From Planctomyces sp. SH-PL14 (GTDB taxonomy: Bacteria > Planctomycetota > Planctomycetia > Planctomycetales > Planctomycetaceae), in assembly GCF_001610835.1 (NCBI RefSeq), contig NZ_CP011270.1, forward strand, positions 4,048,001-4,112,000: a stretch of DNA of 64,000 nucleotides, given 5' to 3'. The notes under the pieces were generated by a model, which was given only the letters and a program-made list of their open reading frames with translations, had not been told where the DNA came from and made no database searches. A program made the position numbers and the translations under genes. Shown here piece after piece: positions 51,928 through 61,083 of this stretch. Position 1 is the first letter of the stretch, and each line of letters begins with the position of its first letter.

Positions 51928-52899
51928 GTGAGCCGGTTCCCCTCTGTTGTCCGTCGGTCGCTGGCGGGGGCCGTCGCGGTCGTGCTCGCCGGCGCGCTGA
52001 TCGGTCCCTCGGCCCACTCCCAGGTCGGACCGCTGCTCCCCCCTCCGCCAGGAGACCGGCGTCCGGATCCCGCTCCCGCCTTCGATCCACAGCCGACCCC
52101 GGCCCTCGCGCCGCTCCCCCCGCTGCCGGCCCCAAGGCCGGGACCTGCCGTTCCGGAGCCGGGTCCGGTCCTGCCGCCGCCGATCGACCCGAACCTGGGC
52201 CGTCCTGTCGCGCCGGATGTCGAGAGTCCGTCGTACGTCGCCTGGGAGGAGATTCTCCGGGCGCTCGCCCTCTCGCTGTTTCCGCCCAACTTCGAGCGGG
52301 AGATCGACTGGGGGAAGCAGAACCGGACCTTCAATGGCATCAACGCCGACATCCGCAACGGGCAGCTGCGGCTCGCCAAGCGGACCACCATGGTCAACCA
52401 CGGCTTCTGGCGGAAGTACCGCGTCACGCCCGTCGATCCCGCCCGGAACTTCGTCCTGACGATCCGCGACCTGGGAGAGCGCGATGATCGGCAGTACCTC
52501 TACATCTCCGCGCAGTTCAAGGCGGACGTCGAGGCCCGCTTCGAGTTCTGGACCCTCGGCGTCAAAGGGCTCAACGGGAGCCTGTGGGGCGTCGGGACGA
52601 TGCGGATCGACGTCGCCTGCAGCTACAAGATCGAGCCCGCGGTCGACAACGGCCTCCCGGCGATCCGACTCGTCCCGCAGATCGACGGCGTGAACCTGAC
52701 GCTCGTCGAGTACACGGCGCGGAAGATCGGCCCGCTCCGGGGCGAGATGGCCGATGCGATCGGCGACGGCAGCCGCGCGATCCTGCGGGAGATCGTCAAC
52801 GGCCAGGAGGACAAGCTGCTCGTGAAGCTGCGGGCCGCGGTGGAGAAAGAGAAGGGGCGGCTGACCGTTTCCCCCGGCGCCTGGCTGTTTGCGAAGTAG
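51928..52899 (+). CDS. secreted protein with Pro-rich linker
   Basis: 323 residues from GTG 51928, preceded by GGAAGCGGAGG. Signal peptide (SVVRRSLAGAVAVVLAGALIGPSAHS), then a Pro-rich stretch (30-95), then a globular domain (YVAWEEILRALALSLFPPNFEREIDWG, LTIRDLGERDDRQYLYISAQFKADVEARFEFWTLGVKGLNGSLWGVGTMRIDVACSYKIEP) of alternating strands. I recognise no family. The gene is followed 17 bp later by the gene at 52917, so both are probably in one operon. Confidence 0.8.
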   Translation: MSRFPSVVRRSLAGAVAVVLAGALIGPSAHSQVGPLLPPPPGDRRPDPAPAFDPQPTPALAPLPPLPAPRPGPAVPEPGPVLPPPIDPNLGRPVAPDVESPSYVAWEEILRALALSLFPPNFEREIDWGKQNRTFNGINADIRNGQLRLAKRTTMVNHGFWRKYRVTPVDPARNFVLTIRDLGERDDRQYLYISAQFKADVEARFEFWTLGVKGLNGSLWGVGTMRIDVACSYKIEPAVDNGLPAIRLVPQIDGVNLTLVEYTARKIGPLRGEMADAIGDGSRAILREIVNGQEDKLLVKLRAAVEKEKGRLTVSPGAWLFAK

Positions 52900-52916
52900 G
52901 GACCTGGGAGCGACCG

Positions 52917-53579
52917 ATGCGCTGGTGGAGCTGGCTGCTGGGAGGGAGTGCCGGGAAGAACGTCCCGCAGTCCGAGCAGATCTGGATGACCGGACGGGTC
53001 CGGGACGAGCAGGTCGTCGCGCGGCTGAAGGGGGCGGCCCCCGAGGCCCGCGTCATCTTGGTCGTCCACTTTCGCGAGGACTTCGACTCCCTGCAGGATC
53101 GTCTCGGGCGGGATCGCGTCGACTTGGAGGAGATCGAGCCCCGCTCCCCGGACCACTTCGAAGACCTGGTCCGCAGCCCGGGGCGGTACCTCGTCTACTC
53201 GGACGCCCTGAAGCCGCAGGGAGTGGCCTCCACCCGTCCGGTGGCCAACGCGCCGCTGGAGCTGCTGATGGTGTCGCGGCCGATGCGACATGCGGTTGAC
53301 GAGCAGATCCTGGCCTTCGCTCGCGAACTCGCCTCGCCGGTTCATCTGCAGGTCTTCAGCTCGCTGGACGACCTGCTGGTCCGGGCCTTCTCCGGCGATC
53401 GTGTCCTCGAGTTGCTCAAGACGCTCGGGATGGCGGAGGAGGAGGCGATCGAGAGCGCGATGGTGACGCGGCAGATCCGGAAGGCTCAGAAGGCGTTCGA
53501 GAAGGAGTGCTCCGTCCCCGCCGACGTCCGTTCGCTCCGGGACTGGATCGATCGGAACGATCGCCTTCGGCCGTCGTGA
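52917..53579 (+). CDS. protein of unknown function
   Basis: 220 residues, ATG 52917 with GGGAG upstream, in the same direction as the secreted protein ending at 52899. It starts MRWWSWLLGGSAGKNVPQSEQIWMTG. The middle (ARVILVVHFREDFDSLQDRLG, GRYLVYSDALKPQG, LELLMVSRPMRHAVDEQILAF) looks alpha/beta, with no catalytic motif that I can name; the end is helical and charged (EEAIESAMVTRQIRKAQKAFEKE). The fold and role are unknown. The overall pattern of strands and helices could be that of a nucleotide-binding or accessory domain, which is only a guess. Confidence 0.72.
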   Translation: MRWWSWLLGGSAGKNVPQSEQIWMTGRVRDEQVVARLKGAAPEARVILVVHFREDFDSLQDRLGRDRVDLEEIEPRSPDHFEDLVRSPGRYLVYSDALKPQGVASTRPVANAPLELLMVSRPMRHAVDEQILAFARELASPVHLQVFSSLDDLLVRAFSGDRVLELLKTLGMAEEEAIESAMVTRQIRKAQKAFEKECSVPADVRSLRDWIDRNDRLRPS

Positions 53580-53633
53580 GCCATCCCGCTGGCGCGAGAT
53601 AAACGCGGAAACGATGGTCGCGAAGGAGCCGGC

Positions 53634-54353
53634 TCAGGCAGCGCGGCGGGTCTCGGTCGGCATCGCCGAGGCAGGCCACATCTCGACGTTCTCGCCGGCC
53701 GCCAGCCTCTGAGCGGCGGCGTTGACGCGGTCCATCTCGGCCTGGAGCGAGTCGCGGTGGACCGTCAGCTGGTCGCGGCTCAGGTTCGGCGGGACGGTGC
53801 GGGGCCAGCTTCCGACGACGTAGACGGTGCTGAAGGGACGCGGAATCGCGAGGTCGGTCCACTTGCCGGGGATCCGCCACATCTTCGACGCGGCGAACGC
53901 GTAGGGAATGATCGACCGTCCGGTCTGCGAGGCGAGAAACACGATCCCGTCCTTCACGACCCGCCGCGGGCCGCGGGGGCCGTCGGTCGCGATGCAGATG
54001 TGATGGCTCTTCGCATCGTCCATCATCTGCCGCAGGGCGGCTGCCCCGCCGTGGTGGCTCGAGCCGCGGACCGCCTTCATGCCGAGCGCTTCAACGATGT
54101 CGGACACGTAGGAGCCGTCGGCGTGGCGGCTCACGAGGGCTGCGCAGCAGGTCGTCGGTCCGCTGAAGATGGCCCCGACGATCTCGTCGTGCCAGATGCA
54201 GTAGAGGTAGTTGACACCCTTCGTGTCGGCAAACGGACTGATGTCCGGCACCGGGGTGACGAGCTTCTTGCGGGTCGTGGCGAAGATAGCCAGGAACACC
54301 AGCCGCAGGCACCAGGTCGCCATGCGGATCAGGAATCGACTGCGAATCTTCAC
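53634..54353 (-). CDS. DUF374 lysophospholipid acyltransferase-like protein
   Basis: 239 residues from GTG 54353, with GGAAGGGA upstream. It matches the DUF374 / LPLAT-like family: YLYCIWHDEIVGAIFSG, ALVSRHADGSYVSDIVEALGMKAVRGSSHHGGAAALRQMM and CIATDGPRGPRRVVKDGIVFLASQTGRSIIPYAF. The N-terminal hydrophobic stretch (ATWCLRLVFLAIFATT) should sit in the inner membrane. The related LpxL-type enzymes transfer acyl chains to lipid A or phospholipids; the acceptor here is unknown. It follows glgP in the same direction. Confidence 0.86.
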   Translation of the reverse strand: MKIRSRFLIRMATWCLRLVFLAIFATTRKKLVTPVPDISPFADTKGVNYLYCIWHDEIVGAIFSGPTTCCAALVSRHADGSYVSDIVEALGMKAVRGSSHHGGAAALRQMMDDAKSHHICIATDGPRGPRRVVKDGIVFLASQTGRSIIPYAFAASKMWRIPGKWTDLAIPRPFSTVYVVGSWPRTVPPNLSRDQLTVHRDSLQAEMDRVNAAAQRLAAGENVEMWPASAMPTETRRAA

Positions 54354-54381
54354 GGCATCCCTTCCGGAAGGTTGAGGAAGT

Positions 54382-54488
54382 GGTCGAGGGACCAGGGTCT
54401 AGGGGCAAGAGAAAGGAGGCTGACGCGACCGGAGGTTCTTTGAAGCGACCGATCGCGATTCCTGTCCCTAGTCTCCAGTCCCTCGACC
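54382..54488. repeat. imperfect inverted repeat between glgP and the acyltransferase gene
   Basis: GGTCGAGGGACCAGGGTCT plus AGGG (54382-54404) and its partner CCCTAGTC...CCCTCGACC (54466-54488) are complementary apart from a few bases, with about 60 bp between the arms. It resembles the GGGACTAGGG-type short repeats found between genes in many planctomycetes, from memory. Confidence 0.55.
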
Positions 54489-54498
54489 CTCGTACCCC

Positions 54499-56661
54499 CT
54501 AGGGCATCACCATCATCGCGCTCGACGTGCTGCCGGCGGCCGGCACATAGGTCTGCTGAACGTAGTCCATGACCATCCGGTCGGCGTTGAACCGCCAGCC
54601 GAGCGTCCGGACGGCGCGCTTCATCCGGGCGATCCATTCCAGCGGCAGGCCGTCCTGGTCGCGGCGGTAGTACATCGGGATCACGTCCTTCTGCAGGACC
54701 GTCATGAGCGACTCGGCGTCCCGCTCGTCCTGGATCTCGGAGTTGACGTGGATCAGGCCGTTGCCGATCCCGAACCCGTTGCGGCCGTCGAACGCCTCCG
54801 CCCACCAGCCGTCGAGGACCGACAGGTTGAGGCCCCCGTTGAGGACCACCTTCTGGCCGCTGGTTCCCGAGGCTTCCAGCGGACGCCGCGGGTTGTTGAG
54901 CCACACGTCGACCCCCTGGACGAGGTGCCGGGCGAGGTTGATGTCGTAGTCCTCGAGGAACACGACGCGGCCGGCAAAACGGGCGTCGTGCGCCAGGTTG
55001 TGGATCCGCTTCAGGATCTCCTTGCCGTGGTTGTCGGCCGGGTGGGCTTTCCCCGCGAAGACGAACTGCACCGGCTGCTCGGCGTCGGCGATGATCTGCG
55101 CGAGTTGCTCGAGGTCCCGCAGGATCAGGTCGGCCCGCTTGTAGGGGGCGAACCGCCGGGCGAAGCCGATCAGGAGATGCTGCGGATCGAGGATCTGCTG
55201 GAGCTTGGCGATCTCTTTGGCGGTCGCCTTGTGCCGCTCCGCCTGCCGGACGAGCCGCAGCCGGGCGTGGTTGATCAGGCGGTTCTTGAGCGCCTCGTGG
55301 GTCTCCCAGATTTCCCCGGCCGAGAGGGATTCGATCCCGGCCCAGACCTCCGGGGTCCCGCTCTTGACGTGCCAGTTCAGGGGCAGGACGCGGTCGTACA
55401 GGACCCGCATCTGCGGGGCGAGCCACGTGTTGACGTGGACGCCGTTCGTGATGTGGCCGATCGGAATCTCTTCTTCGCTCCGCCACGGCCAGAGGTTCCG
55501 CCACATCCGGCGGCTGACGACGCCGTGGAGGTTCGAGACCGCGTTCGCCCGCCGCGACGTCTTGAACGCCAGGACGGTCATGCAGAACGGCTCGCCGTGG
55601 TTGTGGGGATCGACCCGCCCCATCCCCATGATGCCGTCGTGATTGAGTCCGAGCTCATCGGCGGTCGGCCCGAGGTGTTCGCCGATCAGGCCGCCGTCGA
55701 AGCGGTCGTGTCCGGCTTCGACGGGAGTGTGGGTCGTGAAGACTCCCATCGCCGCGACTTCGCGGAGGGCGGCGGAGAAGTCGAGGCCGTCGTTCCGGAC
55801 CCGCATGCGAATCAGTTCCAGCGATGCGAAGGCGGAGTGCCCTTCGTTCATGTGGAACACGCGGGGATGGATCCCGAGGGCGTCGAGCGCCTTGACCCCG
55901 CCGATCCCGAGGAGCATCTCCTGGCGGATGCGGGTCCGCTGGTCGCCGCCGTACAGGCGGGCAGTCAGGCGGCGATCCTCTTCCTTGTTCTCGGGGACGT
56001 TCGAGTCGAGGAGGTACAGCGGAATCCGTCCGACGTTGACCGTCCAGACGCGGGCGAAGATCGGTCCGCTGCGGGTCGGGACCGAGATCAGGAGTTTCGA
56101 TCCGTCGGGAGCGAGGGTCTCGGAGATCGGCAGGTCCTGGGGCTGCGCGAGGTTGTAGGCCTCCTGCTGCCAGCCTTCGGGGCTGATCGTCTGGCTGAAG
56201 TAGCCTTCGTAGTAGAAGAGGCCGACGGCGACGAGCGGCACGCCGAGGTCCGAAGCGCTCTTGAGATGGTCCCCCGCCAGGAGACCGAGGCCGCCGGAGT
56301 AGATCCGCAGCGATTCGTGGAGACCGAACTCGGCCGAGAAGTAGGCGGCCGGCCGGTGCCCGAGGACGCCGGTGTGGGTCGAGGCCCACGTATCGTCCGA
56401 GGTCATGTACTCCCGCCAGCGGCGGTACGCCTCGTGGATGCGGGCGTGGAGGACTTCTTCGCGGGCGCGGATCTCGAGCTCGTCGGGACCGTACTCCTTC
56501 AGGAGCAGGATCGGGTTGTGCTGCAGCATCGACCAGCTGACGGGGTCGATTTCGCGGAAGACCGAGACGACCTCCGGTTGCCAGCTCCACCACAGATTGC
56601 GGGCGAGTTCGGAGAGCTTTTCGTGGATCGTCTTCTGCGTGCTGAGCTTCTTGATGGGCAT
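54499..56661 (-). CDS. glgP: alpha-glucan (glycogen) phosphorylase
   Basis: 720 residues, GT35 family, phosphorolysis of alpha-1,4 glucan to glucose 1-phosphate. The N terminus ([29 protein letters not shown]) is the DUF3417 helical domain of the archaeal/bacterial glycogen phosphorylase subtype. The PLP region is [27 protein letters not shown]. Other motifs: [66 protein letters not shown] and [18 protein letters not shown] 56661. No other glg genes are near. Confidence 0.95.
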   Translation of the reverse strand: MPIKKLSTQKTIHEKLSELARNLWWSWQPEVVSVFREIDPVSWSMLQHNPILLLKEYGPDELEIRAREEVLHARIHEAYRRWREYMTSDDTWASTHTGVLGHRPAAYFSAEFGLHESLRIYSGGLGLLAGDHLKSASDLGVPLVAVGLFYYEGYFSQTISPEGWQQEAYNLAQPQDLPISETLAPDGSKLLISVPTRSGPIFARVWTVNVGRIPLYLLDSNVPENKEEDRRLTARLYGGDQRTRIRQEMLLGIGGVKALDALGIHPRVFHMNEGHSAFASLELIRMRVRNDGLDFSAALREVAAMGVFTTHTPVEAGHDRFDGGLIGEHLGPTADELGLNHDGIMGMGRVDPHNHGEPFCMTVLAFKTSRRANAVSNLHGVVSRRMWRNLWPWRSEEEIPIGHITNGVHVNTWLAPQMRVLYDRVLPLNWHVKSGTPEVWAGIESLSAGEIWETHEALKNRLINHARLRLVRQAERHKATAKEIAKLQQILDPQHLLIGFARRFAPYKRADLILRDLEQLAQIIADAEQPVQFVFAGKAHPADNHGKEILKRIHNLAHDARFAGRVVFLEDYDINLARHLVQGVDVWLNNPRRPLEASGTSGQKVVLNGGLNLSVLDGWWAEAFDGRNGFGIGNGLIHVNSEIQDERDAESLMTVLQKDVIPMYYRRDQDGLPLEWIARMKRAVRTLGWRFNADRMVMDYVQQTYVPAAGSTSSAMMVMP

Positions 56662-56931
56662 GTTCGCCTGGTCCTTCCGTGACCCGGAGCGCAACCGCGC
56701 GACCCCATTCCGCAAATGAGCCAAGCCGCGCGATACCGGGAGCGGGAGCCGGTTCGGTCCCCCCGCGGGGCGGGATAATAGGCAGTTTGGCCGCCGGGGG
56801 TCGAGACTACCCCGATTCGCGGGAAATTCGCAATTCCCCGCGCGGGTTGATGTTCGGCGGGGACCGGGCTGCCGGCTGGTGGTCCGCCGGCGGTCAGGAA
56901 GCGGCTCCGGGGCGCGGACCGGAGTCCCGTG

Positions 56932-57213
56932 TCAGCGGGGGGCGGCGTCGAGGCCGGGGCAGAGAAGCATCGGAAAACTGGTCGGGGAGAGCTCCGCCTC
57001 CGCGGAGGCGCCGGCCTGTGTCAGGGCGTCGACCAGCCGGGTTGCGACCGCTTCCTCGACCCCCGCGACGAGCAGGCAGGGGACGTGCGCGGCAACGTAG
57101 TCGGCCAGTTCCCACGCGGCGGTCGGCGGACAGGTAACCATGTGCGAGAGGGCCGGGAGCCAGTCTCCGGGCTGTTCCGGAAGCGAATGAATGCGGACCT
57201 GGAAGCGTGACAT
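56932..57213 (-). CDS. small protein, ribosomal L7/L12 C-terminal-like
   Basis: 93 residues, ATG 57213 with GGAGGATCCC just upstream. Residues about 45-75 (LLVAGVEEAVATRLVDALTQAGASAEAELS) have the pattern of the L7/L12 C-terminal fold, where a glycine-rich loop precedes an amphipathic helix and a strand. Such small L7/L12-like proteins recur in planctomycetes as I recall, but the role is unknown. It is divergent from the outer-membrane barrel gene. Confidence 0.55.
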   Translation of the reverse strand: MSRFQVRIHSLPEQPGDWLPALSHMVTCPPTAAWELADYVAAHVPCLLVAGVEEAVATRLVDALTQAGASAEAELSPTSFPMLLCPGLDAAPR

Positions 57214-57518
57214 GGGATCCTCCGGAGGTGAATCAGATGCTGTTTCCCGATGCGAGGGCTGACGCCGCCCCTTCAGGAGCGCGGGACGGCCGCGGTCGGA
57301 CGAGTCCTCTGAGCGAATTCTACGCCGTTTCGCCGCGGCGTAAGCGTCGTGAGGCCAGGAGGATCGGCTTCGAAAAAAACTCCGGTTGACCTAATCCGCC
57401 CGGCGCAGACAATCCGGCAGTTTCTGCCGTGGGCGGGGAGTCTTCCCGTCCGGACGGCGGAATCGGCCGAATGCTCACCGGTCCCCGGTGGGTTCCGTCC
57501 CGCGGACAAGGATGTCCT
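57214..57518. other. 305-bp divergent gap
   Basis: The gap separates the L7/L12-like and outer-membrane genes. No promoter or structured element was recognised with confidence. Confidence 0.3.
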
Positions 57519-58673
57519 GTGAATACTGCCACTCTGATTTTCACCTGGCTCATGGCGGCGACTCCGGTCGTTCCGGAGCAAGGTCATTCGTTCGCGATCG
57601 CTCCGGCTGCTTCGGTCTTTGCCGCCGCTCTCGAAACGTCGGATGAGACGATCATCCGCGGCCAGAGCCCGACGTACCCGCCGGCCGGTGCTCCGATGGG
57701 CCAGCCGGTCCCCTCGTATGGGCAGCCGATGCCGGGCTACGGTCAGCCGATGATGGGAGCGCCGGGAGCGGCCCCGTTCTCGAACGATCCCTGGCTGCAG
57801 CAGAATCCGTACGGCGGTTCCCCCGTCTATCCCTCGCCGCAGTCCGCCCCGATGTACAGCTACGGGGCCAACGGTCCCGCGCCCGTGCAGTACGGGATGC
57901 AGGAGCGGATCGACTTCACCTACATGCCGAGTGAAGGGACGAGCGGCGTGGGGACGATGGGGATCTTCGCCATCGACCTGGAGAAGGAGTTCGCTCACCA
58001 GCTCGGTGGCGGCTGGTCGTTCGGAGCGCTCCCGCACATCGGGATCCGGTCCTGGGACGGTCCGACGAACGGTGGGAACTCATCGCTGCCGGGATCGGCG
58101 TATTCGTTCGGCGTGGGGATGAAGCTGCACTCGCCGGAAGTGAACCGGTGGAGTGTGGAGTTCGGGTTCGATCCGACGATCGCGACGGACTTCAAGTCCG
58201 GTCTGGAGAGCGAGGCGTTCCTGTTCGACGGGTACGGCGTGGCGTTCTGGCGGGCGAGTCCGCAGTTCATGGTCGCCCTCGGGGTCGCTTACTGGGACCG
58301 GGTCGACAACATCATCCTGCCGTATGCCGGGGTGGTTTATACGCCGAACGACCTGTGGGAGTTCCGGCTGCTCTTCCCGAAGCCGCGGGTGAGCTACTTC
58401 CTGGGGACGCCGAACGGTGTGGCGACGTGGGCTTATGTCGGAGCCGAGTATCACGTGGAGGCGTACCAGGTGGACGCTTTTCCGGGGGCCCGGGTGGACC
58501 GTGTGCAGATTCAGGACTGGCGGGTCGTGGGTGGTTTGCGGTTCGAGGCGGGTTGGCTGACCAGCTATATCGAGGCGGGCTGGGTATTTGACCGGAATGT
58601 CGACTTTGAGAAGGTCGGCACGGACTTCAGCATCAACAATGGCTTTATTACGCGTGTCGGGCTGCGGTTCTAA
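57519..58673 (+). CDS. outer-membrane beta-barrel protein (DUF6268-like)
   Basis: 384 residues from GTG 57519, with AAGGA at good distance. A hydrophobic N terminus is followed by a long linker rich in Pro, Gly, Gln and Met (repeats PSYGQPMPGYGQPM; about 55-150), then about 230 residues of amphipathic beta-strands, each a porin-like membrane strand (FTYMPSEGTSGVGTMGIFAIDLEKEF, WSFGALPHIGIRSWDG, AYSFGVGMKLHSPEVN, GFITRVGLRF at the end). The final aromatic residue (F) is typical of barrels. The DUF6268 name is from memory. The stop codon is 4 bp from repeat copy 10. Confidence 0.8.
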   Translation: MNTATLIFTWLMAATPVVPEQGHSFAIAPAASVFAAALETSDETIIRGQSPTYPPAGAPMGQPVPSYGQPMPGYGQPMMGAPGAAPFSNDPWLQQNPYGGSPVYPSPQSAPMYSYGANGPAPVQYGMQERIDFTYMPSEGTSGVGTMGIFAIDLEKEFAHQLGGGWSFGALPHIGIRSWDGPTNGGNSSLPGSAYSFGVGMKLHSPEVNRWSVEFGFDPTIATDFKSGLESEAFLFDGYGVAFWRASPQFMVALGVAYWDRVDNIILPYAGVVYTPNDLWEFRLLFPKPRVSYFLGTPNGVATWAYVGAEYHVEAYQVDAFPGARVDRVQIQDWRVVGGLRFEAGWLTSYIEAGWVFDRNVDFEKVGTDFSINNGFITRVGLRF

Positions 58674-58677
58674 AGAG

Positions 58678-59000
58678 CCGGGTCCAGGGGAACCCTGGTG
58701 GGGAGTGCAGAGGGGCAACGCCCCTTTGCCCGCCGGAGGCCTGACCGTCGAGGGATGTCTGAAGGAGGGCGTGTCCAAACGCGGACACCGTGTCGTATGC
58801 CCCCTCACCAACCCGCGGGGATTGCGACGCGAGCGGTGAGGATTGAGGGAGTCCTCATCGCTGGTACCACAAAGGGGACATCCGTTGTGTACCACGGTTC
58901 CTCACGGAAGTGCCTCCGGCGGCAAGGGGGCGTGGCCCCCTTGACCCCAAGCTGCCGTCGCACGTTGGGTTTGAGCGAGCAGAGCCGTGCCGGCAAGTGC
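58678..59000 (+). repeat. 0.3-kb paired-hairpin repeat, copy 10 (reference copy)
   Basis: It fills almost the whole convergent gap 58674-59017. Read from A to B: hairpin 1 CCAGGG/CCCTGG (58684-58698); hairpin 2 GCAGAGGGGC/GCCCCTTTGC (58707-58729); long-range stem GCCGGAGGC (58732-58740) with GCCTCCGGC (58912-58920) around a 171-nt central domain, which contains GTGTCC/GGACAC and TGAGG/CCTCA hairpins; hairpin 3 CAAGGGGGC/GCCCCCTTG (58923-58943). The B end then runs to GCCGGCAAG near 59000. Confidence 0.92.
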
Positions 59001-59017
59001 GCTGGTTGAGCAACTCA

Positions 59018-60919
59018 CTAGCGCGGCGGCGGCGGGACCTCCGGCTCCGGCTTCGAAGCCTTCTCCTCCGGCGCACCAAACGACTCAATAAACGGCAGTC
59101 CAAAACTCTTCTGCGTCCCCTTACTCGTATCACTCGTCAACCACTGCATCGCGTAAACGACCTTCCCCACCAGGATGTCCCGGCGAACCATCACCCGCCC
59201 ATCCTTCAGGTTCATCATCGTCACCCGCCCCGGATGCCCGTTCCAGTTCGCCGGATCGGTGTCGACGATCTTCCCCTGGAACGAGTCCGGCAACGACCCG
59301 TCCAGCCCCTCAAAGAACCCCTTCGGATCCCCCTCGATATTGTCGTCGAACTTCAGAATGTGGACCGAGTACAGCGCCGAGGGAGTCTGAGTGTCGAGGC
59401 GGTACAGGATGTGCCCCCCCTCGTCGACCGACCGCGTCGGATCGCCGGGCATCGAGAAACGAAGGCCATCCTCCACCGATGAAACGACCTTCCAACCCTT
59501 CGCCGGGACACCGGCCGGAGCGGACGTCGTCGTCGGAGCTGCCTCGAACGGCTTCGATGACAGACCGACGAAATGCGCCTTCAGTCCGATGAACTGGAGC
59601 TTGTGCGTCACCGCCTGCGTCCCGGCCGAACCCTTCACAAGGTGCGTGACGCTCAGGAACTCCCCCTTCTTGTTCGCGTCCAGCTCCACGGCGGCCGCCT
59701 CCAGGGTGATCGCGGCGTCCCTTCCGACCCCCTGCAGCAGGTAGTCGAACACACCCTGGAACGCCTCCCGCCCGATCGACTGCTGGATCTCGGGATGGAT
59801 CATGGCAAAGGCGTCGTCCCCCTGCTTCGCCAGGACGCTGCGGATCATCTGCTGGCACGGGACGGAGTAGAACTCGGCAAACCGCTTGAGAACCCCGTCG
59901 CTGTTTTCCTGAAGGTCCAGGAAGAGCCGGTCGTTGAGCTGGTCGACCTGCGGCGATTCGAACGAGAACGAGCTGATCGCTCCGCGGGTCAGACCGACCC
60001 GCAGCGTCAGTTTCCCGCGGGCGCACTGGACCGGAACACTCGCCGTCACCGTGCCGTCGACTTCCGACGACTCGATCCCCTTCCCCCGCGGCAGCGCGAT
60101 CTTTCCGTGGCTGCGGGCGATGTGCTCAAGCGTGTACCGCAGCATCGGCTCGTCGACGAGCCCCCGCAGCTCCGGCAGGAACCCGGCATACATTGCCGTC
60201 GAACTCTTTCCGTTCACCGCCTCCACGACCGTCGTGACGGCGGAATCGATCGTCAGCGGCGCCGACGGCGGCGCAGGAGCGGGGGCGGGCGCCGGGACCG
60301 GAGCGGGCGGCGAGCCCTCACTCACGGCGGTTACGGTGTCGAGGACCATCGCGGTCAGGAACTCGTCGGCCGGCACGCGGCGGTCGCCGTTCAAGTCGAA
60401 GGTCGTTCCGTCCGCCAGCTCCGTCCCGCTGAGCCGGCCATCCTCGTTCTGATCGAGGGCCTTGAAACGGCGGACCGCTTCCTCGCGGAGTTCGTCGACG
60501 TTGAGCTTCTTGAGGTCCCCCCGCTGCTGCCGGAGGCCGGCGAGGAACTCCTCCAGCGGCACCCGCTTGTCGCCGTTGAGATCGGTGAACTCGTAGCCGC
60601 TCAGCTCCGTCCCGGAGAGGCGTCCATCCTCATTGCCATCGCGGACCGTGAACAGCGCCTGATCGACCCGATCCAGCCGGCGGCGATGCTCGGCCACGGC
60701 GGTGTCGAACTCCGAACGGCTGATCTCGCCATCTCCGTCGGCGTCGAGCGGTTTGACGAGGGCCGCTTCCTTGCCGCTGAGGACCTCATCCTCGTTGGCG
60801 TCGAGATGCCGGAAGAGGTCCTGGGCGGCGGCGGGGGCCGCCAGCAGCAGGAGAGCGGTCGCGGAGACCAGGGAGGAGCGACCGATCCACGCCGCACGCA
60901 TCCGAAGCCGAAGGTTCAT
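59018..60919 (-). CDS. secreted EF-hand protein
   Basis: 633 residues, ATG 60919. A signal peptide region (WIGRSSLVSATALLLLAAPAAA) is followed by six EF-hand calcium loops: DANEDEVLSGKE, DADGDGEISRSE, DGNEDGRLSGTE, DLNGDKRVPLEE, DQNEDGRLSGTE and DLNGDRRVPADE. A Pro/Ala linker (SPPAPVPAPAPAPAP) leads to two domains of unknown kind; the C-terminal one (DGLRFSMPGDPTRSVDEGGHILYRLDT, TVHILKF-like strands) resembles a compact alpha/beta binding module. It probably works in the periplasm or at the surface with calcium. No neighbour points to a role. Confidence 0.88.
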   Translation of the reverse strand: MNLRLRMRAAWIGRSSLVSATALLLLAAPAAAQDLFRHLDANEDEVLSGKEAALVKPLDADGDGEISRSEFDTAVAEHRRRLDRVDQALFTVRDGNEDGRLSGTELSGYEFTDLNGDKRVPLEEFLAGLRQQRGDLKKLNVDELREEAVRRFKALDQNEDGRLSGTELADGTTFDLNGDRRVPADEFLTAMVLDTVTAVSEGSPPAPVPAPAPAPAPPSAPLTIDSAVTTVVEAVNGKSSTAMYAGFLPELRGLVDEPMLRYTLEHIARSHGKIALPRGKGIESSEVDGTVTASVPVQCARGKLTLRVGLTRGAISSFSFESPQVDQLNDRLFLDLQENSDGVLKRFAEFYSVPCQQMIRSVLAKQGDDAFAMIHPEIQQSIGREAFQGVFDYLLQGVGRDAAITLEAAAVELDANKKGEFLSVTHLVKGSAGTQAVTHKLQFIGLKAHFVGLSSKPFEAAPTTTSAPAGVPAKGWKVVSSVEDGLRFSMPGDPTRSVDEGGHILYRLDTQTPSALYSVHILKFDDNIEGDPKGFFEGLDGSLPDSFQGKIVDTDPANWNGHPGRVTMMNLKDGRVMVRRDILVGKVVYAMQWLTSDTSKGTQKSFGLPFIESFGAPEEKASKPEPEVPPPPR

Positions 60920-61083
60920 CACTCGGGTTCCAGGGGGAGGGAGGAACACGCGGCGGAAGATTCAGTCCCCGGCCGCACGGGAGTCGAGAACAGGGAGTCC
61001 AAGCCCGGCAGCCGTTGTCCCATCCGCGAGCCTCTCGCGTTGTACCCGCCGTGAATCGCATCGACAATCCGACCTTCCGGCGA

